A stretch of 63,370 bases of DNA, from NCBI GenBank assembly GCA_023441055.1, contig JAEZQY010000068.1, forward strand, positions 1 to 63,370, given 5' to 3'. The translations under genes were made by a program, and so were the position numbers. Shown here one piece after another: positions 8,067 through 17,196 of this stretch. Numbering within the stretch: position 1 is the stretch's first letter; each line of letters begins with the position of its first letter. This DNA comes from Bacillota bacterium. GTDB lineage: Bacteria; Bacillota; Bacilli; Paenibacillales; UBA4045. Under the pieces are notes generated by a model, which saw only the letters and a list, made by a program, of their open reading frames with translations, searched no databases and was not told where the DNA came from.

Positions 8067-11000
8067 ATGGGGATCTATGTAAAAAGCAATTATGGTAAGG
8101 ATATCGTTAAAAAACTCAAAAGCGGGCTTGCTTGTCTTCTCGTCGTCAGTCTTCTGATGACTGCGCTTCTTGCAACTCCGTCTTCGGTTTCAGCAGATAT
8201 GAGATTGGATGACGTGGATGCGGGCTACCAACCAGTTGCAGTCGCGATAAATCCAGTGACGAACAAAATCTATGTCGCCGATAGTTCGGGCGACACCGTG
8301 ACGGTCATTGATGGCGCGACCAATCAGACGACGAAGGTACAGGTGGGAGACGGTCCAGAAGCAGTCGCAGTGAATGCGGTGACGAACAAAATCTATGTCG
8401 TCAATAATGGCAGTGGCGACGTGACGATTATTGACGGTTCAAACAATTCTACGACGACGGTACCAGTGGGAACCTCTCCGACTGCAGTCGCGGTGAATTC
8501 CGTGACGAACAAAATCTATGTCGTCAATAATGGCAGTGACTACGTGACGGTCATTGATGGCGCGACTAATCAGTCGACGACGGTACAGGTGGGAGACCGT
8601 CCAGCAGCAGTTGCGGTGAATGCGGTGACGAACAAAATCTATGTCGTCAATAATAGCAGTGGCGACGTGACGATTATTGACGGTTGGACCGATACGACGA
8701 TGACGACAGTATCGGCGGGAGACGGACCAACTGCAATCGCGGTGAATGCGGTGACGAACAAAATCTATGTCGCCAATTATAGTAGTAATAACGTGACGGT
8801 TATTGACGGCGCGGACAATTCGACGACGCCGACGCCGGTACCCGTGGGAGGCGGTCCAGTTGCAATCGCGGTGAATTCTGTGACGAACAAAATCTATGTC
8901 GCCAATTATCTTAGTAATAACGTGACGGTTATTGACGGCGCGGATAATTCGACGACACCGGTACCGGTACAAGTACCGGTGGGAAACAGTCCACTAGTAG
9001 TCGCGGTGAATGCGGTGACGAATAAAATCTATGTCGCCAATAGGAATAATGATGACGTGACGGTTATTGACGGCGCGGACAATTCGACGACGCCGACGCC
9101 GGTACCCGTGGGAAACCGTCCAGTTGCAATGGCGGTGAATGCGGTGACGAACAAAATCTATGTCGCCAATTATTCGAGTGGCACCGTGACGGTCATTGAC
9201 GGCGCGGACAATTCGACGGAAGAGGTAACGGTGGGAGACAATCCATATGCAGTCGCAGTGAATGCGGTGACGAACAAAATCTATGTTGCCAATAGTGGTA
9301 GTAATGACGTGACGGTCATAGACGGCGCGACCAATAGGACGACACTGGTACAGGTGGGAGACTATCCAACTGTAGTCGCGGTGAATGAGGTGACGAACAA
9401 AATTTATGTTACCAATTTCAATAGTAATGACGTGACGGTGATTGACGGCGCGGATAATTCGACGAAGACGGTACCAGCGGGAATCAATCCAAATGCAGTC
9501 GCAGTGAATGCGGTGACGAATAGAATCTATGTCGCCAATTGGTATGGTGATGACGTGACGGTGATTGATGGCGTGGACCATTCGACGACGACGGTACCGG
9601 TAGGAGACCATCCAATTGCAGTCGCAGTGAATGCGGTGACGAACAAAATCTATGTTACCAATAGTAATGACGTGATGGTGATTGACGGCGCTACCCAAAC
9701 GACGACACGGGTACCTGGGGGAGACATTCCAACTGCAGTCGCGGTGAATGAGGCGACGAATAAAATCTATGTCACCAATACCAATGGTAATAACGTGGCG
9801 GTAATCGACGGCGTGACCCATCAGACAACGCTGGTACCAGTGGGAGATCGTCCACATGCAGTTGCGGTGAATGCGGTGACGAACAAAATCTATGTCGTCG
9901 ATCATTTTAACGACAGCGTGACGGTCATTGACGGCGCGAGCCATACGACGACGAAAGTAACGGTGGGATCCTCTCCATATACAGTCGTGGTGAATGCGGT
10001 GACGAACAAAATTTATGTAACTAATGTTCAGAACAGCTTCGTGACGGTCATTGACGGTGCAACCAATATAACGACACGGGTAGAAACAGTAGGCCATATA
10101 TCTGCAGTCGCAGTGAATCCGGTGACGAATAAAATCTATGTCGCCAATGGTAGAAGTGATAAAGTGACGGTTATTGATAACGCCAGGCGTACACCAAATC
10201 CAGTGGAAGTTGAAGTTACGCCACTGCCCAATAACATCGCTTACGGAACGGATGCAACCTTTACTTTCCAGGTATCTAATGGTTATAGTCCTTATGCCTC
10301 GGTGGTGCAAAGCGTGTACTTCCAGCTCGATACAACACAAGGACCATGGGTGCAGGCGAACCCGTCTGGCAGCGACTGGACTGCAACGGTGTCTTCGTTA
10401 ACGTACGGTAAGCATGAGCTTTTTGTTTTGGCTCTCGAAGCGCAGGGGAATGGCGTTCCCGCAGGAGTAGCTACATCTTATTCCTTCTACTCGGTGCCAC
10501 CGAGCACGATCAGCCCGACGAGCGCAAGCTTCGACAAATATATCGGATCGGCGGGTCATGCGGATGTATTAACGACATTTGCACTCAACGGCAATACGCT
10601 GACAAGCATCGCCAACGGCGTGACGAATCTGGCAGTGGGAACGGACTATACCGTGTCGGGCAACACGATTACCATCAGCAAGGCGTACTTGGCGGCGCAG
10701 CCTGTAGGGACGACAAGTCTGACGTTCACGTTCAGCCACGGAGCGACACAGACGCTTGAGATTACAGTAAGCGATTCGCCGCCTCCAACGCCGTCTGGCA
10801 GCAGCAATACATCGACGCCATCTTCAACGTCTGAGACACCGACTACGACACCTGGTCTGGCACCGACGCCTGGTTCTCCGGAGCCTGCGGTTGATGTATT
10901 CAACAGTAGCATTGTAAATGAAGCCAATTTAGTAAAGACGATTGAATCCAAAGTAGCGGAAGCGAAGGAAGCAAACGCTACAATTGATTTTGCTGACACG

Positions 11001-11546
11001 CAAGGGCACTGGGCTGAAAAAACGATTGATGTTTTCATCAAATTGCAACTGATTAAAGGTTACGAAGATGGTACGGTTAGGCCGAACAATCCGATCACCC
11101 GCGCGGAATTCACCGCGATGCTGAATCGCGTGTTCCAAATCCAAGGCGGCAGCAATACGAGTACGGCATTGAAGGACATTGACGATTCCTGGGCTAAAGA
11201 TGATATTGAGAACCTAGTAGCTGCAGGGGTAATCAATGGCTACACGGACGGTACGTTCAAGCCGAATCAGACCATTACACGAGAAGAAATGGTGGTCATG
11301 CTGTCCCGCATTGTAAACCTTAACAACTTGGCGAAGGACCAGGCAAAAGGCAATTTCAATGATCTGGACGGTGCTTATGCAGCAGAAGAGATCCAAGCGG
11401 CAGCGCAGGCGAGTATCGTTAGCGGTACAGGGGATGGAAGATTCGATCCCAAGAGCAATGCCACACGTGCAGAAGCGTTGCAGATCATCTTGAATGTGCT
11501 GGAGCTTAACCCACAGTTGAAGACGTTATTGGACTCGCTTAGCTAG
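8067..11546 (+). CDS. SLH-anchored surface protein with YVTN beta-propeller repeats
   Basis: 1159 residues. A signal peptide with core SGLACLLVVSLLMTALLAT is followed by 16 repeats of about 42 residues (residues about 50-705), each with AVNAVTNKIYV and VTVIDGA signatures. These are YVTN-family beta-propeller repeats, enough for two seven-bladed propellers or one large array. One or two Ig-like beta domains follow (about 710-910), the second being an X2/CBM-like ISPTSASFDKY domain. Then come a Ser/Thr/Pro linker and three C-terminal SLH domains (GHWAEKTIDVFIKLQL, VINGYTDGTFKPNQ, SIVSGTGDGRFDPK). Such propellers usually bind proteins or glycans; the ligand is unknown. The linker-SLH region is paralogous to 4378-6729. 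Long antisense frames (8439-8972, 8994-10340) are repeat-driven shadows. Confidence 0.93.
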   Translation: MGIYVKSNYGKDIVKKLKSGLACLLVVSLLMTALLATPSSVSADMRLDDVDAGYQPVAVAINPVTNKIYVADSSGDTVTVIDGATNQTTKVQVGDGPEAVAVNAVTNKIYVVNNGSGDVTIIDGSNNSTTTVPVGTSPTAVAVNSVTNKIYVVNNGSDYVTVIDGATNQSTTVQVGDRPAAVAVNAVTNKIYVVNNSSGDVTIIDGWTDTTMTTVSAGDGPTAIAVNAVTNKIYVANYSSNNVTVIDGADNSTTPTPVPVGGGPVAIAVNSVTNKIYVANYLSNNVTVIDGADNSTTPVPVQVPVGNSPLVVAVNAVTNKIYVANRNNDDVTVIDGADNSTTPTPVPVGNRPVAMAVNAVTNKIYVANYSSGTVTVIDGADNSTEEVTVGDNPYAVAVNAVTNKIYVANSGSNDVTVIDGATNRTTLVQVGDYPTVVAVNEVTNKIYVTNFNSNDVTVIDGADNSTKTVPAGINPNAVAVNAVTNRIYVANWYGDDVTVIDGVDHSTTTVPVGDHPIAVAVNAVTNKIYVTNSNDVMVIDGATQTTTRVPGGDIPTAVAVNEATNKIYVTNTNGNNVAVIDGVTHQTTLVPVGDRPHAVAVNAVTNKIYVVDHFNDSVTVIDGASHTTTKVTVGSSPYTVVVNAVTNKIYVTNVQNSFVTVIDGATNITTRVETVGHISAVAVNPVTNKIYVANGRSDKVTVIDNARRTPNPVEVEVTPLPNNIAYGTDATFTFQVSNGYSPYASVVQSVYFQLDTTQGPWVQANPSGSDWTATVSSLTYGKHELFVLALEAQGNGVPAGVATSYSFYSVPPSTISPTSASFDKYIGSAGHADVLTTFALNGNTLTSIANGVTNLAVGTDYTVSGNTITISKAYLAAQPVGTTSLTFTFSHGATQTLEITVSDSPPPTPSGSSNTSTPSSTSETPTTTPGLAPTPGSPEPAVDVFNSSIVNEANLVKTIESKVAEAKEANATIDFADTQGHWAEKTIDVFIKLQLIKGYEDGTVRPNNPITRAEFTAMLNRVFQIQGGSNTSTALKDIDDSWAKDDIENLVAAGVINGYTDGTFKPNQTITREEMVVMLSRIVNLNNLAKDQAKGNFNDLDGAYAAEEIQAAAQASIVSGTGDGRFDPKSNATRAEALQIILNVLELNPQLKTLLDSLS
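8220..10180 (+). repeat. Tandem repeat tract in YVTN gene (16 units of about 120 bp)
   Basis: Near-identical DNA blocks (for example GTGACGAACAAAATCTATGT) recur about every 120 bp. High DNA identity between units makes unequal recombination and copy-number change likely. Confidence 0.85.
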
Positions 11547-11610
11547 TATTTGGGGGAACATTCCGGCATGGGCGAAAGGCAGTATTGCGATCGTTCAACA
11601 AGCAGATATC

Positions 11611-11655
11611 AAGAGGCTATCTCCAAAGAAAAATCTTCGGAGAAGCCTCTTTTTT
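11611..11655 (+). terminator. Terminator of YVTN surface protein gene
   Basis: AAGAGGCT (11611-11618) pairs with AGCCTCTT (11644-11651), with a TCTCC/GGAGA inner stem and a T run. Confidence 0.85.
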
Positions 11656-11703
11656 CCGTTCTAACTGTTAACCGGACAATTATTCAGCAAATCTAAGCTC
11701 TAA

Positions 11704-11904
11704 TGTATCATTCCCGGTCAGATCGCCGAGCGTATTGCGGTCAGCCAAGGATCTGAAGTTGACTTGGTTGTAAGTGATGATCATACGCTCATCGTAATAC
11801 CAAAGAAAAAAAAGCCGACATTAGAAGACTTGTTGTCCCATTGTAAATCGGATAATTGCCATGACGAAATTGATTTCGGAGTAGAAGGGAAGGAATTGCT
11901 TTAG
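11704..11904 (+). pseudogene. MazE-like antitoxin, 5' truncated
   Basis: In phase from about 11704 the sequence reads IIPGQIAERIAVSQGSEVDLVV, then IVIPKKKKPTLEDLLSHC, ending at a TAG directly before mazF. This is the C-terminal two thirds of a MazE/AbrB-fold antitoxin. A TAA lies immediately upstream in frame (11701-11703), and the usual KWGNS start is not recognisable. No ATG, GTG or TTG with a ribosome-binding site rescues it. The toxin-binding C-terminal tail is intact but the DNA-binding fold is incomplete. Confidence 0.7.
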
Positions 11905-12228
11905 ATGAGTGCAGACCGAGGAGATCTAGTATGGATAAACTTTAATCCCCAAGCAGGTCACGAACAGGCCGGGAGAAAGTCTGCAATCGTGCTTTCACCA
12001 CAAGCATTCAATGAGACGACGGGTTTTGTTTCCGTTTGCCCAATCACCCATACCATTCGAGGCTGGGGGTATGAAGTATTGCTCCCCGATGGTTTGGTGT
12101 TTAATGGGGTGATTTTGACAGATCAGATTAAAAATCTTGATTGGCGAGCTAGACACATTGACATTGTTGGAAAAGCCCCGAATGAAGTCGTTAATGAGTG
12201 CATAGATAAAATACACACATTTTTATAG
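11905..12228 (+). CDS. mazF: MazF/PemK-family endoribonuclease toxin
   Basis: 107 residues, normal length. It contains RGDLVWINFNPQAGHEQAGRKSAIVLSP, with the conserved Arg/Gly-rich loop, and VCPITHT, with the catalytic Thr region typical of MazF sequence-specific mRNA interferases. The ATG directly abuts the antitoxin stop. Because the antitoxin lacks its N-terminus, the toxin may be unrestrained only if inactive or silent, or an antitoxin may be supplied elsewhere. Confidence 0.9.
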   Translation: MSADRGDLVWINFNPQAGHEQAGRKSAIVLSPQAFNETTGFVSVCPITHTIRGWGYEVLLPDGLVFNGVILTDQIKNLDWRARHIDIVGKAPNEVVNECIDKIHTFL

Positions 12229-12330
12229 CCATTTGAATAGGCGTAGATTTCATTTACCATCATTTCTTGAATAATCTCGTCAACAATTGCTTGAATTTGA
12301 GCAAATGTTCTTGGATGTGGCGTTGCGATG

Positions 12331-12350
12331 AAAAAGAAAACTTTAAGTTC
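12331..12350 (-). promoter_or_regulatory. Shared direct-repeat motif, decayed copy h
   Basis: On the minus strand TTAAAG-TTTTC is kept but the second hexamer reads TTTTTC, and no -10 lies at the fixed distance. It is a relic of the promoter family. Confidence 0.5.
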
Positions 12351-12390
12351 GAAAACCTATACCTGAATAATTCCATGCCTACAACAAGCC

Positions 12391-12476
12391 CACATTTTGC
12401 CCACATACTCTACCCACACATCTTACCCACACGGATTTATTGAACTAATTTCTGAAGAAAATCGGATAAAAACGCC
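12391..12476. repeat. 83-bp dispersed repeat, copy 1
   Basis: ATTTTGCCCAC... through CACACGGATTTAT to ATCGGATAAA is shared with 20851-20933 at roughly three-quarters identity. Both copies lie beside a toxin-antitoxin module. Confidence 0.65.
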
Positions 12477-12515
12477 ACATAAAGACTCAAAACACACATG
12501 AAAAAGCTTTTGTCT

Positions 12516-12676
12516 CATGGGCGGCATGATGTAATCAAGGGCTTGAGCCCTTGTGGGGCGAGGGTTTCTCTTCGGGGAAACCCTCGGATTCCCCTCACTT
12601 CCCCCACGTTGTGTAAAAATAAGACACCTTATGGAATACGGGACATGCATCCCGAGATTCTCTAAGGTGTCTTTTT
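12516..12676 (+). pseudogene. Duplicated groEL 3' end and terminator
   Basis: 12516-12535 is identical to the last 20 bp region of groEL (3331-3350, encoding the GGMM end and TAA). The downstream sequence also matches: AAGGGCTTGAGCCCTT, GAGGGTTTCT, GTGTAAAAATAAGACACC. The copy ends in its own hairpin (12621-12630 with 12664-12674) and a T run. No groEL coding sequence remains upstream of these bases. Confidence 0.85.
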
Positions 12677-12690
12677 ACGTGATATCAGAA

Positions 12691-13081
12691 ATGTTTTGTG
12701 GTGCGGAAACGAGTTACAAGTATATTATTGACGCGGCGGGCAAAGATTATTGTTCGGAAGAATGCATGGAGACCGGCCTGGGGAATAATACTGACTCTTC
12801 TGATGTTGGGCATCCCTATGAGGACGCTTATTTACTACTCCGAAGCAGCTTTGGATACGGATATCAATGGCTGGTTCTATTGTTATTCCTGTAAGGAATC
12901 TGGGGACCACGGGATATTTACGCGACAAGAGCTAGAGGCAGAGCTTCAGTATTACGAAGAAAATGAGGAGCAACGTCAGATGGTGATCTATGAGCGTAAA
13001 GATTGGTGTTATCCTTTCAAGAGGAAAGTTAAACGTACGTGTAGAGCGTTTGATGTTGAGGTACCAGCTTGGGCGGATTAG
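12691..13081 (+). pseudogene. Cysteine-containing small protein, probable frameshift
   Basis: The frame from ATG 12691 reads MFCGAETSYKYIIDAAGKDYCSEECM, which looks like a zinc-ribbon start with a CSEEC motif, up to HPYEDAY. The sensible continuation (SEAALDTDINGWFYCYSCKESGDHG, then RQELEAELQYYEENEEQ) lies in the next frame from about 12830 to 13081. One frameshift would join them into a protein of about 130 residues with paired cysteines. No ribosome-binding site of note and no known family. Sequencing error is an alternative. Confidence 0.45.
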
Positions 13082-13393
13082 TATGTTAATACGAACATAT
13101 GATTGCTGACAGCTAGGGCGTCTAACACTTAATGTATAATGACCGAGAATACTGTCGACAGAAGGTTTTTATATTTGCTTGTGGAATAAGTCTAAAGGAC
13201 TGTTTTGTATAGGAGGCTTAATATAATGCCCTGGGTAGAATCGACGATATTTAAATTCGAAACTCAAAATGGGGGCTAGAGGTTGAAGCTTTGAACTGGA
13301 GGATGAAGTACGAACAAGCAAGCTGAGATCATTGGCGAGCGAGCGCTCTATGATCAAGCCGAATAATAAAGTAACACTAATGGAGGATACAAA
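13082..13393 (+). other. Region upstream of hsd operon, decayed small ORF
   Basis: TATAAT at 13135-13140 is a plausible -10 with a weak -35. A strong AGGAGG precedes ATG 13226, which encodes only 17 codons (MPWVESTIFKFETQNGG). In another frame 13275-13372 reads FELEDEVRTSKLRSLASERSMIKPNNK. This could be a frameshifted small gene or a leader for the hsd operon. Confidence 0.35.
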
Positions 13394-15958
13394 GTGATTA
13401 CATCAGAAGAAATAAAACGTAGATTATGGGACGGAGCAAATGAATTACGTGGCTCAATGGATGCCAGTCGTTATAAAGATTACATGCTTGGTTTGATGTT
13501 CTATAAGTTTTTGAGTGATAAGACGTTGGAAGAATTCAATATAAGCAGCGGTTTAGGGCAAATAACTGAATCTGAATTAGTAGAGGAGTATGTAAAGGCG
13601 AAAATAGAATACGGTGAAGAGCTAGATAAAATGCTTCAAATGGCACTAGGCTATTATGTTGCTCCCGAATATCTCTACCAAACGTGGTTAAAAGACATTA
13701 ATTCAGGAAATTTCGAAGTTCAAAAAGTAACGGATAGTTTGAATAATTTCGAGCGCACAATTGCTGTATCTAGTGATTCTAATGACTTCAAAGGATTGTT
13801 TTCAAGTTCGACACTTGATTTAACGGATACGGCATTAGGTAGCAATCTAAACGAACGTAGTAAAAACATCAAGTCACTTATTTTGCTGTTTGCAGACTTG
13901 AACATGGTAGCATTGCAAAAAGGCGATGTACTAGGTGATGCGTATGAGTATCTCATCGGTCAGTTTGCAATGGAGTCAGGGAAAAAGGCAGGGGAGTTCT
14001 ACACGCCCCGACAAGTTAGTGAAGTCATGGCACAAATTGTAGCAAAAAAGTCTGATGTTAAGACGATCTATGACCCCACTGTTGGCTCTGGTTCGCTACT
14101 TTTGACGGTTAAGAAGCATTTGGGTAAAGAAGTCCAAAAGGATTTGAACTATTACGGTCAAGAAAAGAATACAGCCACCTATAACTTGACTCGTATGAAT
14201 TTATTGCTTCATGGTGTCCGTCCAGAAAAAATGACAATAAAAAATGGGGACACGCTTTCGCATGATTGGCCCGAAGACCCAGAACGTCCGAATGAAGGCG
14301 TACAGTTTGATGCAGTCGTTATGAATCCACCTTACTCCGTAAAAGGTTGGAATAAAGCGGGGTTAAAAGTCAGTGACCCTCGTTTTGAAATCGCCGGGGC
14401 ATTACCACCAGATTCAAAAGGTGATTTGGCATTCCTTTTACATGGATTATTTCACTTAGGTCAGGATGGTACGATGGCGATTGTCTTGCCTCATGGAGTG
14501 TTATTCCGAGGTGGAACTGAGGGAGAGATTCGTGAAAGGTTGTTAGAGAGAAACTACATTGATAGTATCATTGGCTTGCCGAGTAACCTATTCACCAATA
14601 CAGGTATTCCAGTAGCCGTGATGATATTGAAGAAGAGTCGTAAAATAGATGAGCCTGTCTTGATTATTGATGCCTCTCGCAGTTTTATTAAAGTCGGCAA
14701 ACAGAATGTTCTACAAGAAAAAGATATTGCAAAAATTGTGGATACATATGTTGAGCGTAGAGAGGAAAAGGGTTATAGCCATTTAGCTACACGTGGAGAA
14801 ATTCTTGAAAACCAATATAACATGAACATTCCTCGCTATGTTGAAGCAATAGACGATGAAATTCCTCAAGATGTGGATGCACATTTACTTGGCGGAATCC
14901 CTCTACAGAATATTGAAGATTTGAAGGTTTTGCAGTCTACAGTGCCAGATATATTAAATCAATATTTGAATGAAATTCGTAGCGGTTATGTAGAGCTATT
15001 GAAACCAGTTGAGGTAATAACTGGGGAAATATTAAGTGATGCTCGCATTGCTGCAACATCGAATGAAATCGAAAGCAAAGCAAAATCATATGTTAACAAG
15101 TATTGGGACATCTTACGAGTCGTAGACAACAACAGCAATTCGAATCAGTTAATGAATGACATGCTTGTTGAAATCAAGACGTTATTGGCGGAGTTTACAT
15201 ATATTGATGTTTATAACGGGTATCAAATTGTGGCGGAGATTTGGAAAAATTCATTGGTCCATGATACTGAAATTATCGCATTGAGTGGTTTCTATACGGC
15301 AGGACGAACTCGTGAGCCTAATATAGTGACGAAAGGATCAGGCGATAAAAAACGTGAAGAGCAAGATGGTTGGGTTGGTACTATCGTACCGAATGAGTTG
15401 ATAGCAAAACGTCTGTACAGTGATGAGTTAGAAGGAATCGAAACAAAGAAAATGCGTATTCAAGAAATTGAAAATGAACTTTCGGACCTAGTGGAGGCTG
15501 CGAAAGTTGAAGATAGCGATGAAGCCGATGCTTTAGGTGGAACTTTAAATGAAGCTGGCGAGGCTTTTGAAATTAAGTCGGTCAAGGCGGAATTAAAGAA
15601 ATCAAGCAAAAGAACGGTTGAATATAAACTGCTGAAGAATGTTGAAGCGTTATTTGCAGATAAATCAGAACTTAGCAAAGCAGTAAAAGCAGATGAAAAA
15701 ACACTTAAAGAAGCTGTACAAGAACGTATTCTGACATTAACAAATGAAGAAATTGATAGATTGATCTATGAAAAATGGTTCGGCAACACAGTGGAAACCA
15801 TTGTCGGTTTGGCGGAGTTACCGATAAAAGCAGAGCTCAACAAGCTACAGTTGTTGCATGATCGTTATGCCCATACATTGTCAGCGCTTGACGAGGAGAG
15901 TCGTGACTTGGAATCGGAATTTGAAGCAATGATGAGTGAATTGGTGGTGAGACAATGA
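13394..15958 (+). CDS. hsdM: Type I restriction-modification system, methyltransferase subunit HsdM
   Basis: 854 residues, GTG start with GGAGG upstream. Residues about 195-330 hold the adenine N6-methyltransferase signatures: the SAM-binding YDPTVGSGSLLL and the catalytic NPPY in FDAVVMNPPYSVKGW. The N-terminal helical domain (LRGSMDASRYKDYMLGLMFYKFLSD) is typical. The protein is about 300 residues longer than common HsdM; the extra C-terminal part is helical, with charged coiled-coil segments. It forms M2S with HsdS. Overlap of 4 bp (ATGA) with hsdS. Codon use is AT-richer than the flanks, suggesting horizontal acquisition. Confidence 0.97.
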   Translation: MITSEEIKRRLWDGANELRGSMDASRYKDYMLGLMFYKFLSDKTLEEFNISSGLGQITESELVEEYVKAKIEYGEELDKMLQMALGYYVAPEYLYQTWLKDINSGNFEVQKVTDSLNNFERTIAVSSDSNDFKGLFSSSTLDLTDTALGSNLNERSKNIKSLILLFADLNMVALQKGDVLGDAYEYLIGQFAMESGKKAGEFYTPRQVSEVMAQIVAKKSDVKTIYDPTVGSGSLLLTVKKHLGKEVQKDLNYYGQEKNTATYNLTRMNLLLHGVRPEKMTIKNGDTLSHDWPEDPERPNEGVQFDAVVMNPPYSVKGWNKAGLKVSDPRFEIAGALPPDSKGDLAFLLHGLFHLGQDGTMAIVLPHGVLFRGGTEGEIRERLLERNYIDSIIGLPSNLFTNTGIPVAVMILKKSRKIDEPVLIIDASRSFIKVGKQNVLQEKDIAKIVDTYVERREEKGYSHLATRGEILENQYNMNIPRYVEAIDDEIPQDVDAHLLGGIPLQNIEDLKVLQSTVPDILNQYLNEIRSGYVELLKPVEVITGEILSDARIAATSNEIESKAKSYVNKYWDILRVVDNNSNSNQLMNDMLVEIKTLLAEFTYIDVYNGYQIVAEIWKNSLVHDTEIIALSGFYTAGRTREPNIVTKGSGDKKREEQDGWVGTIVPNELIAKRLYSDELEGIETKKMRIQEIENELSDLVEAAKVEDSDEADALGGTLNEAGEAFEIKSVKAELKKSSKRTVEYKLLKNVEALFADKSELSKAVKADEKTLKEAVQERILTLTNEEIDRLIYEKWFGNTVETIVGLAELPIKAELNKLQLLHDRYAHTLSALDEESRDLESEFEAMMSELVVRQ

Positions 15959-17181
15959 CGGATCAAACAGAATTAGTGCCAAAAAGACGATTTAAGGGAT
16001 TTCTAAATAGCCACGCTTGGGAACAGCGTAAGTTGGGAGAGTTAGGTTCTGTTGCCATGAATAAACGCATATTTAAGGAGCAAACCTCCACGGCTGGGGA
16101 AGTCCCCTTTTATAAGATTGGAACTTTTGGTGGAGATCCCGATGCATTTATTTCTCGCAATTTATTTGAGGAGTATAAGGCCAAATATCCTTATCCCGAA
16201 GTAGGCGACATTTTAATATCTGCCTCTGGAAGTATAGGGCGAACAGTCGAATACATGGGGGAAGACGAGTACTTTCAGGATTCTAACATTGTTTGGTTAA
16301 AGCATGATGGAGGACTTGATAATTCATTTCTGAAACAGTTTTACTCTATTGTAAAGTGGCAAGGTCTTGAAGGAAGCACAATTAAAAGGCTATACAATAA
16401 GAATATATTAAACACTAACATTAGCGTTCCTTCACTTGCAGAACAAAAGAAAATAGGTGCCTTTTTCAAAAACCTCGACAACCTCATCACCCTTCATCAG
16501 CGTAAGTTAGAAAAGACAAAAGCCTTAAAAGCTGCTTATCTTTCTGAAATGTTTCCCGCTGAAGGTGAGAGTGAACCGAAACGGAGATTTGCAGGCTTTA
16601 CTGGAGCTTGGGAACAGCGTGAGTTGGATTCTATCTATAAGAAAATTAGAAATGCATTCGTTGGAACAGCTACTCCATACTATGCAGATCGCGGGAATTT
16701 TTATCTGCAATCTAACAATGTAAAAGACGGGCAAATTAATAGAACAACAGAAATTTTTATAAACGATGAATTCTACGAGAAACAGAAAGATAAGTGGTTG
16801 CATACGGGTGACTTAGTAATGGTGCAATCAGGACATGTGGGTCACACTGCCGTAATAGAAGAAGAACTAGATGGCACAGCGGCTCATGCACTTATAATGT
16901 TTCAGGAATATAAAGAACAGGTAGACCCATATTTTCTGAATTTTCAATTTCAAACGAGAGAAGCGAAACGAAAATTAGAAAACAAAACTACAGGGAATAC
17001 CATAAAACATATTCTAGCTTCGGAAATGAAAAAATTCGAGGTAAGTATTCCTCAAATTGAAGAACAATACCAAATCGGTACTTTCTTCAAAAACCTCGAC
17101 CACCTCATCACCCTTCATCAGCGTAAGTTGAAAAAACTACAAAATCTAAAAAAAGCCTATCTAAATGAGATGTTTGTATAG
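15955..17181 (+). CDS. hsdS: Type I specificity subunit HsdS
   Basis: 408 residues with two target-recognition domains (about 12-150 and 215-370). Each domain begins with an AWEQR-[KE]-L segment and is followed by a conserved helical repeat, FFKNLD-[NH]-LITLHQRKL, that sets the spacing of the bipartite recognition site. The two-fold repeat is also visible in DNA (16466-16511 versus 17086-17130 and 16013-16030 versus 16606-16623). It is coupled to hsdM. Confidence 0.96.
   Translation: MTDQTELVPKRRFKGFLNSHAWEQRKLGELGSVAMNKRIFKEQTSTAGEVPFYKIGTFGGDPDAFISRNLFEEYKAKYPYPEVGDILISASGSIGRTVEYMGEDEYFQDSNIVWLKHDGGLDNSFLKQFYSIVKWQGLEGSTIKRLYNKNILNTNISVPSLAEQKKIGAFFKNLDNLITLHQRKLEKTKALKAAYLSEMFPAEGESEPKRRFAGFTGAWEQRELDSIYKKIRNAFVGTATPYYADRGNFYLQSNNVKDGQINRTTEIFINDEFYEKQKDKWLHTGDLVMVQSGHVGHTAVIEEELDGTAAHALIMFQEYKEQVDPYFLNFQFQTREAKRKLENKTTGNTIKHILASEMKKFEVSIPQIEEQYQIGTFFKNLDHLITLHQRKLKKLQNLKKAYLNEMFV
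16466..17131 (+). repeat. Direct repeats within hsdS flanking the second recognition domain
   Basis: About 45 bp coding for FKNLD-x-LITLHQRKL recurs almost identically at 16466-16511 and 17086-17131. Recombination between such repeats is a known route to new HsdS specificities. Confidence 0.75.
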
Positions 17182-17196
17182 AAGGGAGGAATAGCC

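Larger units (their letters stand above)
12229..12690. other. Non-coding relic region
   Basis: This 460-bp stretch holds, in order: a decayed copy of the shared direct-repeat motif (12331-12350, minus); an 83-bp repeat also found at 20851-20933; a minus-strand reading-frame tail ending FLSDFLQKLVQ-stop (12434-12476); and the duplicated groEL 3' end with terminator (12516-12676). I see no intact gene. Confidence 0.6.

Noticed and set aside
8220..10180. CRISPR-like regular repeats
   Set aside because: The repeats are coding, in frame, about 120 bp apart and translate into YVTN propeller units; no cas genes are present.
8994..10340. 448-codon open frame antisense to the YVTN gene (and 8439-8972)
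   Set aside because: Its histidine/arginine-rich repeats simply mirror the repeated DNA of the propeller gene.
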